Shown: in pieces, positions 1-6,311 of the stretch
How the letters are laid out: each line of letters starts with the position of its first letter
Numbering within the stretch: the first letter of the stretch is position 1
DNA from: Gammaproteobacteria bacterium
GTDB taxonomy: Bacteria > Pseudomonadota > Gammaproteobacteria > Eutrophobiales > Eutrophobiaceae
Reading direction: 5' to 3'
DNA length: 7,488 nt
Assembly: GCA_009843675.1 (NCBI GenBank)
Contig: VYCZ01000412.1
Location: forward strand, 1 to 7,488
Program-made: the position numbers and the translations under genes
The notes under the pieces: generated by a model
Database searches by the model: none
What the model was told of the DNA's origin: nothing
Seen by the model: the letters and a program-made list of their open reading frames with translations, nothing else

Positions 1-100
1 CCGCCGTAGAATAACTGCCGCCAGGCTTCCTCCCTTCCCGCGCCTCCTGCTCGACCAGGAAAATACAGAAGATCATGAAGAAATGTTGCTTTCAAATGTA

Positions 101-125
101 AATGAGAATAATTATTATTTGCATT
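101..125. promoter_or_regulatory. Fur box (ferric uptake regulator operator)
   Basis: This is a 25-bp palindrome centred on position 113. The outer arms are AATG and CATT, and the inner arms are AATAAT and ATTATT. Only two bases per arm and the central base fail to pair. The core follows the Fur recognition pattern of TGA-type half-sites around an AT-rich inverted repeat (family consensus GATAATGATAATCATTATC). It sits 60-84 bp upstream of the receptor start and overlaps the proposed -35 element, so iron-loaded Fur bound here should block transcription. That fits a downstream gene for iron uptake. The site is seen directly; Fur binding is inferred. Confidence 0.85.
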
Positions 126-147
126 TTGTGTCGCATTATTGTATTAT
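119..147 (+). promoter_or_regulatory. Candidate sigma-70 promoter of the receptor gene
   Basis: TTGCAT at 119-124 (3/6 to TTGACA) lies 17 bp from TATTAT at 142-147 (5/6 to TATAAT). Transcription would start near 153-155, about 30 bp before the ATG. The -35 element overlaps the right edge of the Fur palindrome, as expected for an iron-repressed promoter. The surroundings are AT-rich, so other -10-like sequences exist (for example TATTAT at 113-118 and CATAAT at 154-159). This pair has the best spacing. Confidence 0.5.
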
Positions 148-171
148 CGCCAGCATAATCAAAATATGACC

Positions 172-177
172 AGGGAG
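172..177 (+). promoter_or_regulatory. Ribosome binding site deciding the receptor start
   Basis: AGGGAG lies 7 bases before the ATG at 185, a good Shine-Dalgarno match at good spacing. It supports this ATG even though the encoded signal peptide has an unusually long, arginine-rich start. Confidence 0.7.
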
Positions 178-184
178 TAATCTC

Positions 185-2476
185 ATGTTGGCTGAATTCT
201 TTTTGCAAAGACGGCGGCAAATCGGAAAACAATTTAACAGGGCCCGCGTACACGTTATCGCAGTGATCTTCGCCGGTCTGGCGTTGTCCGATCTAACTGG
301 TTTCGCCTACGCCGATCAGGAGATCGACGAGGAGATCACCGTTGTCGGCAGCCAGGCCGAGGCCCAGGGAGTTGCTGGTTCAGCTCATTTTATCGGCCAG
401 GAGGATCTGGAGAAATTTTCCTATCCCGATATCCAGCGAATCGTGCGCGAGGTGCCGGGTGTCTCAATACAGGTGGAGGACGGCTACGGTTTGCGTCCCA
501 ACATCAGTATTCGCGGCGTTGCCACGGAGCGTAGCGGCCGGATCACCCTCCTGGAAGATAACGTGCTGATTGCGCCGGCGCCCTATTCTGCGCCGTCCGC
601 CTATTACTTCCCCACCGCGGGCCGTATGTATGCATTCGAAGTGTTGAAGGGTCCTGCTGCGATCACTCAGGGACCCTACACCATCGGCGGGGCGCTGAAC
701 ATGATCTCAACACCGATACCGGATGAACTGCAGGGTATGGTTATGGCGGAAGGCGGTGAGGATGCGACTTACCGGGTTCATGCCCATTACGGGGGCGAGG
801 TTGGAAACGGAATAGGGTTCCTGGTGGAAACGCATCAATGGGGCTCGGACGGTTTCCAGGATCTCGATAACGGTGGCGGTGATACCGGCCTCAGGCTGGA
901 GGACTATACGCTCAAGCTGCGTTATGCGCCGACTGGTTCCCGGCACCAGTTGGATTTCAAATTCCAGTATGCAGACCAGGATTCGGAACAAAGCTACCTG
1001 GGATTGACCGATGCGGATTTTGAGCAGGACGCCTACCGCCGCTACGGCGTGTCGGAACTCGATAACATCGCAACCGAGCACTTCCAGTACATCCTGCGCT
1101 ACAGGCTGGCGCTCACGGACGACCTCAACGTTTCCGTAACCGGCTATAACAACGAACATGAACGTAACTGGTTCAAAACCGAAGGGCTGGACGCGAATGG
1201 CAGCGAAAATGCACAGGAACTGAGTCGGACGAGCTGGTTCAATGTTATCCGGGCGGTAAACCAGAGCAGTTCACTGGGCGGGCTCACCTCGGCCGAACTC
1301 CAGGGCATCCTGGATGGAACGGTCGATACCGCGCCCGGCAGCATCCAGGTGCGGTCCAACGCCCGTGAATACTTCTCCCGCGGAATACAGATAAATCTCA
1401 ACTGGACCGGGGATTTTGGCCCGACCCGTCATAACCTGGAAATCGGTGTTCGTTACCATGAGGACGAGGAGGACCGGTTGCAGCGCAACAGCAGCTACCA
1501 CCAGGAAAACGGCAGGCTGGTCCTGGACGACCCGGGACTGCTCGGCAATGCCGGCAACCGGTTGCAGGAAGCCGAGGCGGTCTCCGTTCACATCTACGAC
1601 CAAATCGAATGGGGCGACTGGGTGTTCAGTCCGGGAATACGTTACGAGGATATCGACCAGAAACGCACCCGCTGGCGCGACCGGGGCGAACAGGCCGGGG
1701 ATCGCAACATCTTCCGGGACAGCCGGAATAACAAGACCCAGGTCTGGCTTCCCGGCATGGGCGTTCTCTACCGCATCAGCGACGACCTGACTTTGCTGGC
1801 GGGCGTCCACAAGGGGTTTACTGCGCCGAGCAACTCACCGGGTGTAAAAGAGGAAAAAGCAATCAATTATGAACTGGGCCTCCGATATGTCAGCAACGGT
1901 CTGCATGCCGAGATGATTGGGTTCCTGAGTGATTATGACAACATTCTGGGTGAGTGCACCTCGTCCTCCGGCGCCGACTGTACGGTAGGTGACGCCTTCA
2001 ACGGAGATGCAGCGACGGTCGCGGGCGTGGAAGCGCTGCTGCAAACCAACCTGACCCCGAACCGGACGTTCAGCACACCGCTCTCATTTGTGTATACCTA
2101 CATTGACTCTGAATTTGATACGGACATCGCGGATACCGACTTTTTCGGCGACGTCAGCAAAGGCGATCCCATACCCTATATTCCGGAACACCAGTTACGC
2201 ATCTCAGCCGGCATCGAACAGGCGCGCTGGAACGCGTATGTCAGCGCGAACTACGTGGACGAGGTATGCGTGCGCGCCTCCTGTGGCGAGTTTGAGCGCA
2301 CTGACGACACGCTGACAGTAGATATTGCCGGGCACTACCTGTTCAATGACAGGATTACGTTGTTCGGGCGCATGGAGAACGTAACCGGAGAGGAAGATAT
2401 TCTGGGCCGCCACCCCTACGGCGCCCGGCCCAACAAGGGCCGAACCGTAACAGGAGGCGTACGTATTAGTTTGTGA
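185..2476 (+). CDS. TonB-dependent outer-membrane receptor, FecA-like (ferric chelate uptake)
   Basis: This 763-residue protein should form an outer-membrane beta-barrel with an N-terminal plug and import a ferric chelate using TonB/ExbBD energy. Residues 1-43 look like a signal peptide: a long basic start (RRR at 9-11), a hydrophobic stretch at about 22-33, and likely cleavage after AYA. A TonB box (EEITVVG) follows at 49-55. The plug spans about 60-178, with VREVPGVSIQ, the SIRG motif, a FecA-like stretch of RSGRITLLEDNV then APAPYSAP, and EVLKGP with TIGGALN. The rest is barrel, with a typical late motif NVTGEEDILGRHPYG. There is no extra N-terminal signalling domain as in E. coli FecA, so it is a transporter only. 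Two close cysteine pairs (C591/C599 and C695/C700) probably sit in surface loops. The last residue is Leu rather than the usual aromatic. The Fur box upstream and FbpABC-type genes downstream point to iron. The exact ligand (citrate, a siderophore or another chelate) cannot be read from the sequence. Confidence 0.93.
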   Translation: MLAEFFLQRRRQIGKQFNRARVHVIAVIFAGLALSDLTGFAYADQEIDEEITVVGSQAEAQGVAGSAHFIGQEDLEKFSYPDIQRIVREVPGVSIQVEDGYGLRPNISIRGVATERSGRITLLEDNVLIAPAPYSAPSAYYFPTAGRMYAFEVLKGPAAITQGPYTIGGALNMISTPIPDELQGMVMAEGGEDATYRVHAHYGGEVGNGIGFLVETHQWGSDGFQDLDNGGGDTGLRLEDYTLKLRYAPTGSRHQLDFKFQYADQDSEQSYLGLTDADFEQDAYRRYGVSELDNIATEHFQYILRYRLALTDDLNVSVTGYNNEHERNWFKTEGLDANGSENAQELSRTSWFNVIRAVNQSSSLGGLTSAELQGILDGTVDTAPGSIQVRSNAREYFSRGIQINLNWTGDFGPTRHNLEIGVRYHEDEEDRLQRNSSYHQENGRLVLDDPGLLGNAGNRLQEAEAVSVHIYDQIEWGDWVFSPGIRYEDIDQKRTRWRDRGEQAGDRNIFRDSRNNKTQVWLPGMGVLYRISDDLTLLAGVHKGFTAPSNSPGVKEEKAINYELGLRYVSNGLHAEMIGFLSDYDNILGECTSSSGADCTVGDAFNGDAATVAGVEALLQTNLTPNRTFSTPLSFVYTYIDSEFDTDIADTDFFGDVSKGDPIPYIPEHQLRISAGIEQARWNAYVSANYVDEVCVRASCGEFERTDDTLTVDIAGHYLFNDRITLFGRMENVTGEEDILGRHPYGARPNKGRTVTGGVRISL

Positions 2477-2479
2477 CTC

Positions 2480-2508
2480 TTGTCGTATTCGGAATGGGGG
2501 CGTATATT
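2480..2508 (+). promoter_or_regulatory. Candidate internal promoter for the Fe3+ ABC transporter genes
   Basis: TTGTCG at 2480-2485 (4/6 to TTGACA) is exactly 17 bp from TATATT at 2503-2508 (5/6 to TATAAT). The predicted start near 2514-2516 falls inside the 3' arm of the terminator hairpin. An RNA begun there would lack the 5' arm, so it could not fold the terminator, and would have a leader of about 26 bases before the ATG at 2541. No Fur box is visible beside it. This rests on sequence match only. Confidence 0.42.
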
Positions 2509-2515
2509 CCGATAC
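2485..2515 (+). promoter_or_regulatory. Inverted repeat overlapping the terminator (possible operator or alternative hairpin)
   Basis: GTAT, one extra T, then CGGAAT (2485-2495) is complementary to ATTCCG followed by ATAC (2506-2515), giving 10 bp with one bulge around a 10-base loop. As RNA it would be mutually exclusive with the terminator stem, because it takes bases 2512-2515 and places 2496-2505 in its loop. As DNA, the core TCGGAAT/ATTCCGA pair covers the spacer and -10 of the candidate internal promoter and could be a protein operator. The repeat is seen; either role is inferred. Confidence 0.4.
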
Positions 2516-2527
2516 GCCCCCTTTTTT
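2496..2527 (+). terminator. Rho-independent terminator after the receptor gene
   Basis: A perfect 10-bp stem pairs GGGGGCGTAT (2496-2505) with ATACGCCCCC (2512-2521) around a 6-base loop, followed by six T (2522-2527). It begins 19 bp after the receptor stop. It works on the plus strand only, because the other side lacks a T run. It should strongly reduce read-through from the receptor promoter into the ABC transporter genes, whose ribosome binding site begins just 4 bases after the T run. Confidence 0.9.
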
Positions 2528-2530
2528 ACG

Positions 2531-2536
2531 TAAGGA
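2531..2536 (+). promoter_or_regulatory. Ribosome binding site of the Fe3+-binding protein gene
   Basis: TAAGGA ends 4 bases before the ATG at 2541, a recognisable though slightly close Shine-Dalgarno site. It begins right after the terminator T tract, so the leader between terminator and gene is very short. It supports the ATG at 2541, which also gives a clean signal peptide. Confidence 0.6.
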
Positions 2537-2540
2537 ACAT

Positions 2541-3548
2541 ATGAAATACATAACTCTTTTGTTTTTTCTGGGCTTGGCTCTACAGACAGCGCCGGCAGAA
2601 GAAGTCAACGTCTATTCCGGCCGCAAGGAGGCCCTGATAAAACCGCTGTTCGACAGGTTTACGGAGGAGACCGGGATCAGGGTAAACCTGGTGACGGGCA
2701 ACGCGGATGCGCTGATCAAGCGCCTCGAACTGGAGGGTGAAAGGTCTCCGGCCGACCTGCTTGTTACCGTGGACGCCGGACGCCTGCACCGGGCGAAGGA
2801 ACAGGGTCTGCTGCAGGCAATCACGTCCGCGCAACTTAGTGAAGTGGTGCCGGAAATCTACCGCGACCCCCAGGGATACTGGTACGGCCTGTCAATCAGG
2901 GCGCGGGTGATAGTCTACTCCAGGAAAACAATTGAGCCGGCACAGCTTTCCACTTACGAGGCCCTGGCCGACCCGGTCTGGCATAACCAGCTTTGCGTGC
3001 GATCCTCGTCCAACATCTATAACCAGTCGCTGGTTGCATCCATGCTTGCCCACCATGGCCGGGAGGAAACGGAAAAATGGATCAGGGAGTTGGTAGCCAA
3101 TTTTGCCAGGGACCCCAAAGGCGGGGACCGGGACCAGATCAAGGCGGTGGCGGCAGGGCAATGCAACCTGGCGCTGGTCAACACCTACTACCTGGCAGGC
3201 ATGCTGAGTTCGGATATAGACACTGAAACCGCCGCGGCAAACCAGGTCGCGTTGTTCTGGCCGAACCAGGAAGGGCGGGGCGTTCATGTCAACGTGAGCG
3301 GCGCCGGGGTAACGAATTCCGCGAGCCACAGGGAAGCAGCAATTCGCCTGCTGGAATACCTGGTCGGCGTCCAGGCCCAGGAGTGGTATGGGAAGACAAA
3401 CCATGAATTTCCCGTCCGGGAAGGTGCTGCGGGGGGGAGCATCCTGCAATCCTGGGGCGAATTCAAGGCCGACAGCCTCAACCTGGCGGTATTGGGAGAA
3501 AAAAATCAGGACGCGGTGCGCGCCATGGACCGGGCCGGCTGGAAGTAA
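2541..3548 (+). CDS. fbpA: Periplasmic Fe3+-binding protein of an iron ABC transporter (FbpA/FutA type)
   Basis: This 335-residue protein is the periplasmic receptor that binds ferric ion and delivers it to the inner-membrane permease. Residues 1-19 form a Sec signal peptide (basic start, hydrophobic LLFFLGLAL, cleavage after APA before EE). The mature part matches class II periplasmic ferric-binding proteins. VNVYSGR opens the fold with Y25. SSSNIYNQSL contributes Y160, and NTYYL contributes Y216-Y217. These match the tyrosine ligands known in FbpA/FutA proteins. SIRAR at 118-122 lies in the region that often supplies an anion-binding arginine. The stretch DRDQIKAVAAGQC is also typical. C152 and C208 are the only cysteines and may pair. 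Length fits the family. The permease and ATPase genes follow directly. No lipobox is present, so it should be soluble. The family is clear; the name fbpA is a family label, and futA or afuA would fit equally. Confidence 0.93.
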   Translation: MKYITLLFFLGLALQTAPAEEVNVYSGRKEALIKPLFDRFTEETGIRVNLVTGNADALIKRLELEGERSPADLLVTVDAGRLHRAKEQGLLQAITSAQLSEVVPEIYRDPQGYWYGLSIRARVIVYSRKTIEPAQLSTYEALADPVWHNQLCVRSSSNIYNQSLVASMLAHHGREETEKWIRELVANFARDPKGGDRDQIKAVAAGQCNLALVNTYYLAGMLSSDIDTETAAANQVALFWPNQEGRGVHVNVSGAGVTNSASHREAAIRLLEYLVGVQAQEWYGKTNHEFPVREGAAGGSILQSWGEFKADSLNLAVLGEKNQDAVRAMDRAGWK

Positions 3549-3572
3549 ACGGAAGGCCGGACCGGCGAACAG

Positions 3573-5222
3573 ATGCGCACTGACGGGTTAAGGTTCCACC
3601 CTCCCTGGGTAGCCCTGACCCTGCTGGTATCCGGGGTGCTGATGCTGCCGGTCATCGTTGTGGCGGCATCGGTCTTCCTGTCCAGCGGCGATATCTGGCA
3701 GCACCTGTATGACACGGTCCTCGCAGAGTACATCGGTAATTCCCTCCTGCTGGCCCTTGGCGTGGGCTGCCTGTCCCTGCCACTGGGTGTAATCCCGGCC
3801 TGGCTGGTAACCATGTACCGGTTCCCCGGAAGCCGCCAACTGGAATGGGCCCTGCTGCTGCCCCTGGCCATGCCCGCGTACATCATCGCCTATACCTATA
3901 CCGGGATGCTGGACGTGGCTGGTCCACTACAGTCCTGGCTGCGCGTAGCGTTTGACTGGCAGTACGGCGATTACTGGTTTCCCGACATCCGCTCCCTGCC
4001 CGGCGCGGTGCTGATGTTGTCACTGGTGCTGTACCCTTATATCTACCTGTTGGCCCGGGCCGCTTTCCTGGAACAGTCAGCCAGCATGGTCGAGGTCGCC
4101 CGTACCTTGGGCGTCAGGCCGGCCGCGGCATTCTTCAAGGTGGTGTTGCCGCTGGCGCGCCCGGCGGTCATCGTCGGCCTGTCCCTGGTGCTGATGGAGA
4201 CTCTGGCGGATTACGGCACCGTGCAGTACTTCGGCGTAGCGACGTTTACCACCGGCATCTTCAAGACCTGGTTTGGCCTGGGCAGCAGCATCGCCGCGGC
4301 CCAGTTGTCCGCGCTGCTGATGCTGTTCGTGCTGCTCCTCATCATCCTGGAACAACACTCGCGCAGGCAGTCCCGTTATTATGACACCAGCACCCGTTAT
4401 GGCCGCCTGGAGCAGAAACATCTGCGCGGACTGCGCGGATTGCCTGCCCTGGCAGTATGCGCGCTGCCGGTCCTGTTCGGGTTTGTCATCCCGTCCGGGC
4501 AGTTGCTGTTATGGGGAATACAAACCTGGCGCACGTCCCTGGACGCCGGTTTTTTCACCCTCATCGCCAACAGCATTGAGCTTGCGTTTATCACCGCCTT
4601 ACTTGCGGCGGCCCTGGCATTGGCGATTTCCTACGCCCGGCGCCGGCAGCCCGGGATAATGACGAACCTGTTCAACCGCCTGCTGGGCATGGGTTACGCA
4701 ATCCCGGGCGCGGTGATTGCAGTAGGCGTATTGATCCCCTTCACCTGGCTGGACCGCCACCTGGGCCACTGGTTCGGTTTACTGTCCGATACCGAGCCCG
4801 GCTTGCTCCTGAGCGGCACTATCGCCATCCTGGTGTTTGCCTACCTGGTGCGTTTCCTGGCCCTGTCCCTGAATACGGTGGACGCCGGCCTGGCAAAGAT
4901 CAAGCCGTCCATGGACGAGGCGGGCAGGAGCCTGGGATTCAGCGGCTTCAGGTTGCTGCGCCGGGTCCATATCCCCATCCTGCGCGGCAGCCTGCTTACC
5001 GCCGTACTGCTGGTATTTGTTGACGTCCTGAAAGAACTTCCCGCGACGTTGATACTGCGGCCGTTCAATTTCAACACGCTGGCGGTTCGCACCTATGAGC
5101 TGGCCAACGAAGAAAGGCTGGCCGACGCCACGTTCCCGGCCCTGGCAATCGTGCTGGCAGGCATTATTCCGGTTATCATACTCAGCCGGGCCATCTCACA
5201 ATCCCGTACCGCACATGCTTGA
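3573..5222 (+). CDS. fbpB: Fe3+ ABC transporter permease, two fused permease domains (FbpB type)
   Basis: This 549-residue inner-membrane protein should form the channel through which FbpA hands Fe3+ to the cytoplasm. About 12 hydrophobic segments are visible, six per half, starting at residues 12-36. Each half holds one EAA loop that contacts the ATPase: VEVARTLG from residue 173, and MDEAGRSLG from residue 447. This marks two binding-protein-dependent permease domains in one chain, as in FbpB/AfuB/SfuB, so no second permease gene is needed. It starts 24 bp after fbpA. It is in the same frame as fbpA, with eight sense codons between that TAA and this ATG. No other start codon lies in the gap. 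The Shine-Dalgarno is weak: the only good purine run, GGAAGG at 3551-3556, is 16 bases away. Translation probably depends on coupling to fbpA. The 3' end overlaps the ATPase gene. Confidence 0.92.
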   Translation: MRTDGLRFHPPWVALTLLVSGVLMLPVIVVAASVFLSSGDIWQHLYDTVLAEYIGNSLLLALGVGCLSLPLGVIPAWLVTMYRFPGSRQLEWALLLPLAMPAYIIAYTYTGMLDVAGPLQSWLRVAFDWQYGDYWFPDIRSLPGAVLMLSLVLYPYIYLLARAAFLEQSASMVEVARTLGVRPAAAFFKVVLPLARPAVIVGLSLVLMETLADYGTVQYFGVATFTTGIFKTWFGLGSSIAAAQLSALLMLFVLLLIILEQHSRRQSRYYDTSTRYGRLEQKHLRGLRGLPALAVCALPVLFGFVIPSGQLLLWGIQTWRTSLDAGFFTLIANSIELAFITALLAAALALAISYARRRQPGIMTNLFNRLLGMGYAIPGAVIAVGVLIPFTWLDRHLGHWFGLLSDTEPGLLLSGTIAILVFAYLVRFLALSLNTVDAGLAKIKPSMDEAGRSLGFSGFRLLRRVHIPILRGSLLTAVLLVFVDVLKELPATLILRPFNFNTLAVRTYELANEERLADATFPALAIVLAGIIPVIILSRAISQSRTAHA

Positions 5223-6246
5223 TGTTAACAACCTGACAGTCATGCTGGACGGCAAGGACGTCGTTTCGGATATCTCCCTGCGTCTTGAGCGGGGCAACAT
5301 CGGTTGCCTGCTGGGTCCCAGCGGCTGCGGTAAAACTACCATGCTGCGAACCATAGCCGGGTTTGTGCAACCCCGGCGCGGCGAGGTGCGCATCAACGGC
5401 CGCCCTGTCGCCGGGGCAGCCTCGCCCGTCCCCGTGGAGCAGAGGGGGGTCGGCATGGTATTCCAGGACTTCGCCCTGTTTCCACACCTGGCTGCACGCG
5501 AGAATATCGCCTTCGGCTTGCAGGGACTGCCGGGACGGGAGCGGCAGGACCGGGTGAACGATGTGGCCCGGACGCTCGAAATCACCGATTTCCAGCACAA
5601 ATATCCACACCAGTTATCGGGGGGACAGCAACAACGGGTCGCAATCGCAAGAGCGCTGGCGCCGCGCCCTGACATACTGCTGCTGGATGAACCCTTTTCC
5701 AATATGGATATTGAGCTGAGGGAACAGATCGCGCGGGAACTGCGTTTGATCCTCAAGCAGGACGGCATGACGGCAATCCTGGTGACCCATAACCAGCTTG
5801 AGGCCTTTGCCATGGCGGACGAGATCGGTGTCATCCGGGACGGCGCGTTGCTGCAATGGGGCAACGCGTATAGCCTTTATCACCAACCTGATAGCCCGCA
5901 GGTTGCCGATTTTATCGGGGAAGGGGTGTTCCTGGAAGGCACAGTGCTGAGCACTACCGAGGTGGCGACCGAACTGGGCGTGTTGAGAGGTTCCGCTCCC
6001 CACGGCAGGACGCCTCAGACACAGGTGTCCGTGCTGGTCCGTCCCGACGATATCGTGCACGACGACAACAGCAGCCAGACCGCTATGGTGCAGGACAGGG
6101 TGTTTCGCGGCGCCGAATACCTCTATACCCTGGCCCTCCCCAGCGGCGCCAGGCTATTGAGCCTGGTTCCCAGCCACCACGACCACGCCATCGGAGAAGA
6201 AATCGGCATCCGTCCGGAAATCGACCACCTGGTGGTGTTTGAATAA
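5215..6246 (+). CDS. fbpC: Fe3+ ABC transporter ATP-binding protein (FbpC type)
   Basis: This 343-residue cytoplasmic ATPase powers ferric-iron import through FbpB. From the N-terminus it shows Walker A GPSGCGKTT (34-42), the Q-loop glutamine in VFQD (Q84), the ABC signature LSGGQQQR (134-141), Walker B ILLLDEP (154-160) and the switch histidine in VTHN (H192). The C-terminal part carries IGEGVFLEG, VRPDDIVHDD, FRGAEYLYTL and SHHDH (320-324), a regulatory domain typical of FbpC rather than of sugar importers. The ATG at 5215 is chosen because it puts the usual LDVNNLTV strand at the N-terminus. The frame is open further upstream to 5095, but that stretch lies inside the permease gene and encodes no ABC sequence. 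The start overlaps the permease stop by 8 bp (ATGCTTGA) and has no clear Shine-Dalgarno, which suggests translational coupling. Confidence 0.94.
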   Translation: MLDVNNLTVMLDGKDVVSDISLRLERGNIGCLLGPSGCGKTTMLRTIAGFVQPRRGEVRINGRPVAGAASPVPVEQRGVGMVFQDFALFPHLAARENIAFGLQGLPGRERQDRVNDVARTLEITDFQHKYPHQLSGGQQQRVAIARALAPRPDILLLDEPFSNMDIELREQIARELRLILKQDGMTAILVTHNQLEAFAMADEIGVIRDGALLQWGNAYSLYHQPDSPQVADFIGEGVFLEGTVLSTTEVATELGVLRGSAPHGRTPQTQVSVLVRPDDIVHDDNSSQTAMVQDRVFRGAEYLYTLALPSGARLLSLVPSHHDHAIGEEIGIRPEIDHLVVFE

Positions 6247-6255
6247 CTGATTACC

Positions 6256-6270
6256 AGCCTTAAGGCTTTT
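6256..6270 (+). terminator. Weak candidate terminator after fbpC
   Basis: AGCC and GGCT pair around TTAA (6256-6267), with only TTT after the stem. A 4-bp stem and short T run are poor for intrinsic termination. It is, however, the only T-followed hairpin in the 65-bp gap between the fbpC stop and the convergent RTX gene. A second hairpin, CCAGG/CCTGG around 6282-6297, has no T run on either strand. Confidence 0.2.
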
Positions 6271-6311
6271 GGATATTTGTGCCAGGGTTTGGCCTGGTCT
6301 GATAAATGGGG

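Noticed and set aside
45..60. Hairpin TCCTG/CAGGA as the terminator of an upstream gene.
   Set aside because: The stem is only 5 bp and is followed by AAAA rather than T on the plus strand; the minus strand also lacks T.
1..76. A minus-strand frame from an ATG at 74-76 running off the left edge, a possible divergent gene under the Fur box.
   Set aside because: Only about 25 codons are visible, no Shine-Dalgarno precedes the ATG, and I do not recognise the peptide. It cannot be supported from this window.
2..169. A plus-strand open frame across the leader.
   Set aside because: It runs through the Fur palindrome and promoter and is AT-rich by composition there. It looks like chance.
209..230. 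Twin-arginine export signal in the receptor N-terminus (RRRQIGK).
   Set aside because: The residues after the arginines do not match the Tat motif, and TonB-dependent receptors are exported by Sec.
707..1810. Several long antisense frames opposite the receptor gene.
   Set aside because: They are shadows of the GC-rich coding strand with no recognisable domains, upstream signals or coherent composition.
3556..3566. Palindrome GCCGG-A-CCGGC between fbpA and fbpB as a regulatory hairpin.
   Set aside because: A one-base loop is not a stable RNA fold at full length, and GC-rich palindromes of this size arise easily by chance.
5095..5214. A 40-residue N-terminal extension of the ATPase frame, starting at an ATG at 5095.
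   Set aside because: It overlaps the permease coding sequence, has no ABC-like content and would delay the conserved first strand. The ATG at 5215 fits the family.
6281..6298. Hairpin CCAGG/CCTGG in the convergent gap as a bidirectional terminator.
   Set aside because: The stem is 5-6 bp and neither side is followed by a T run.
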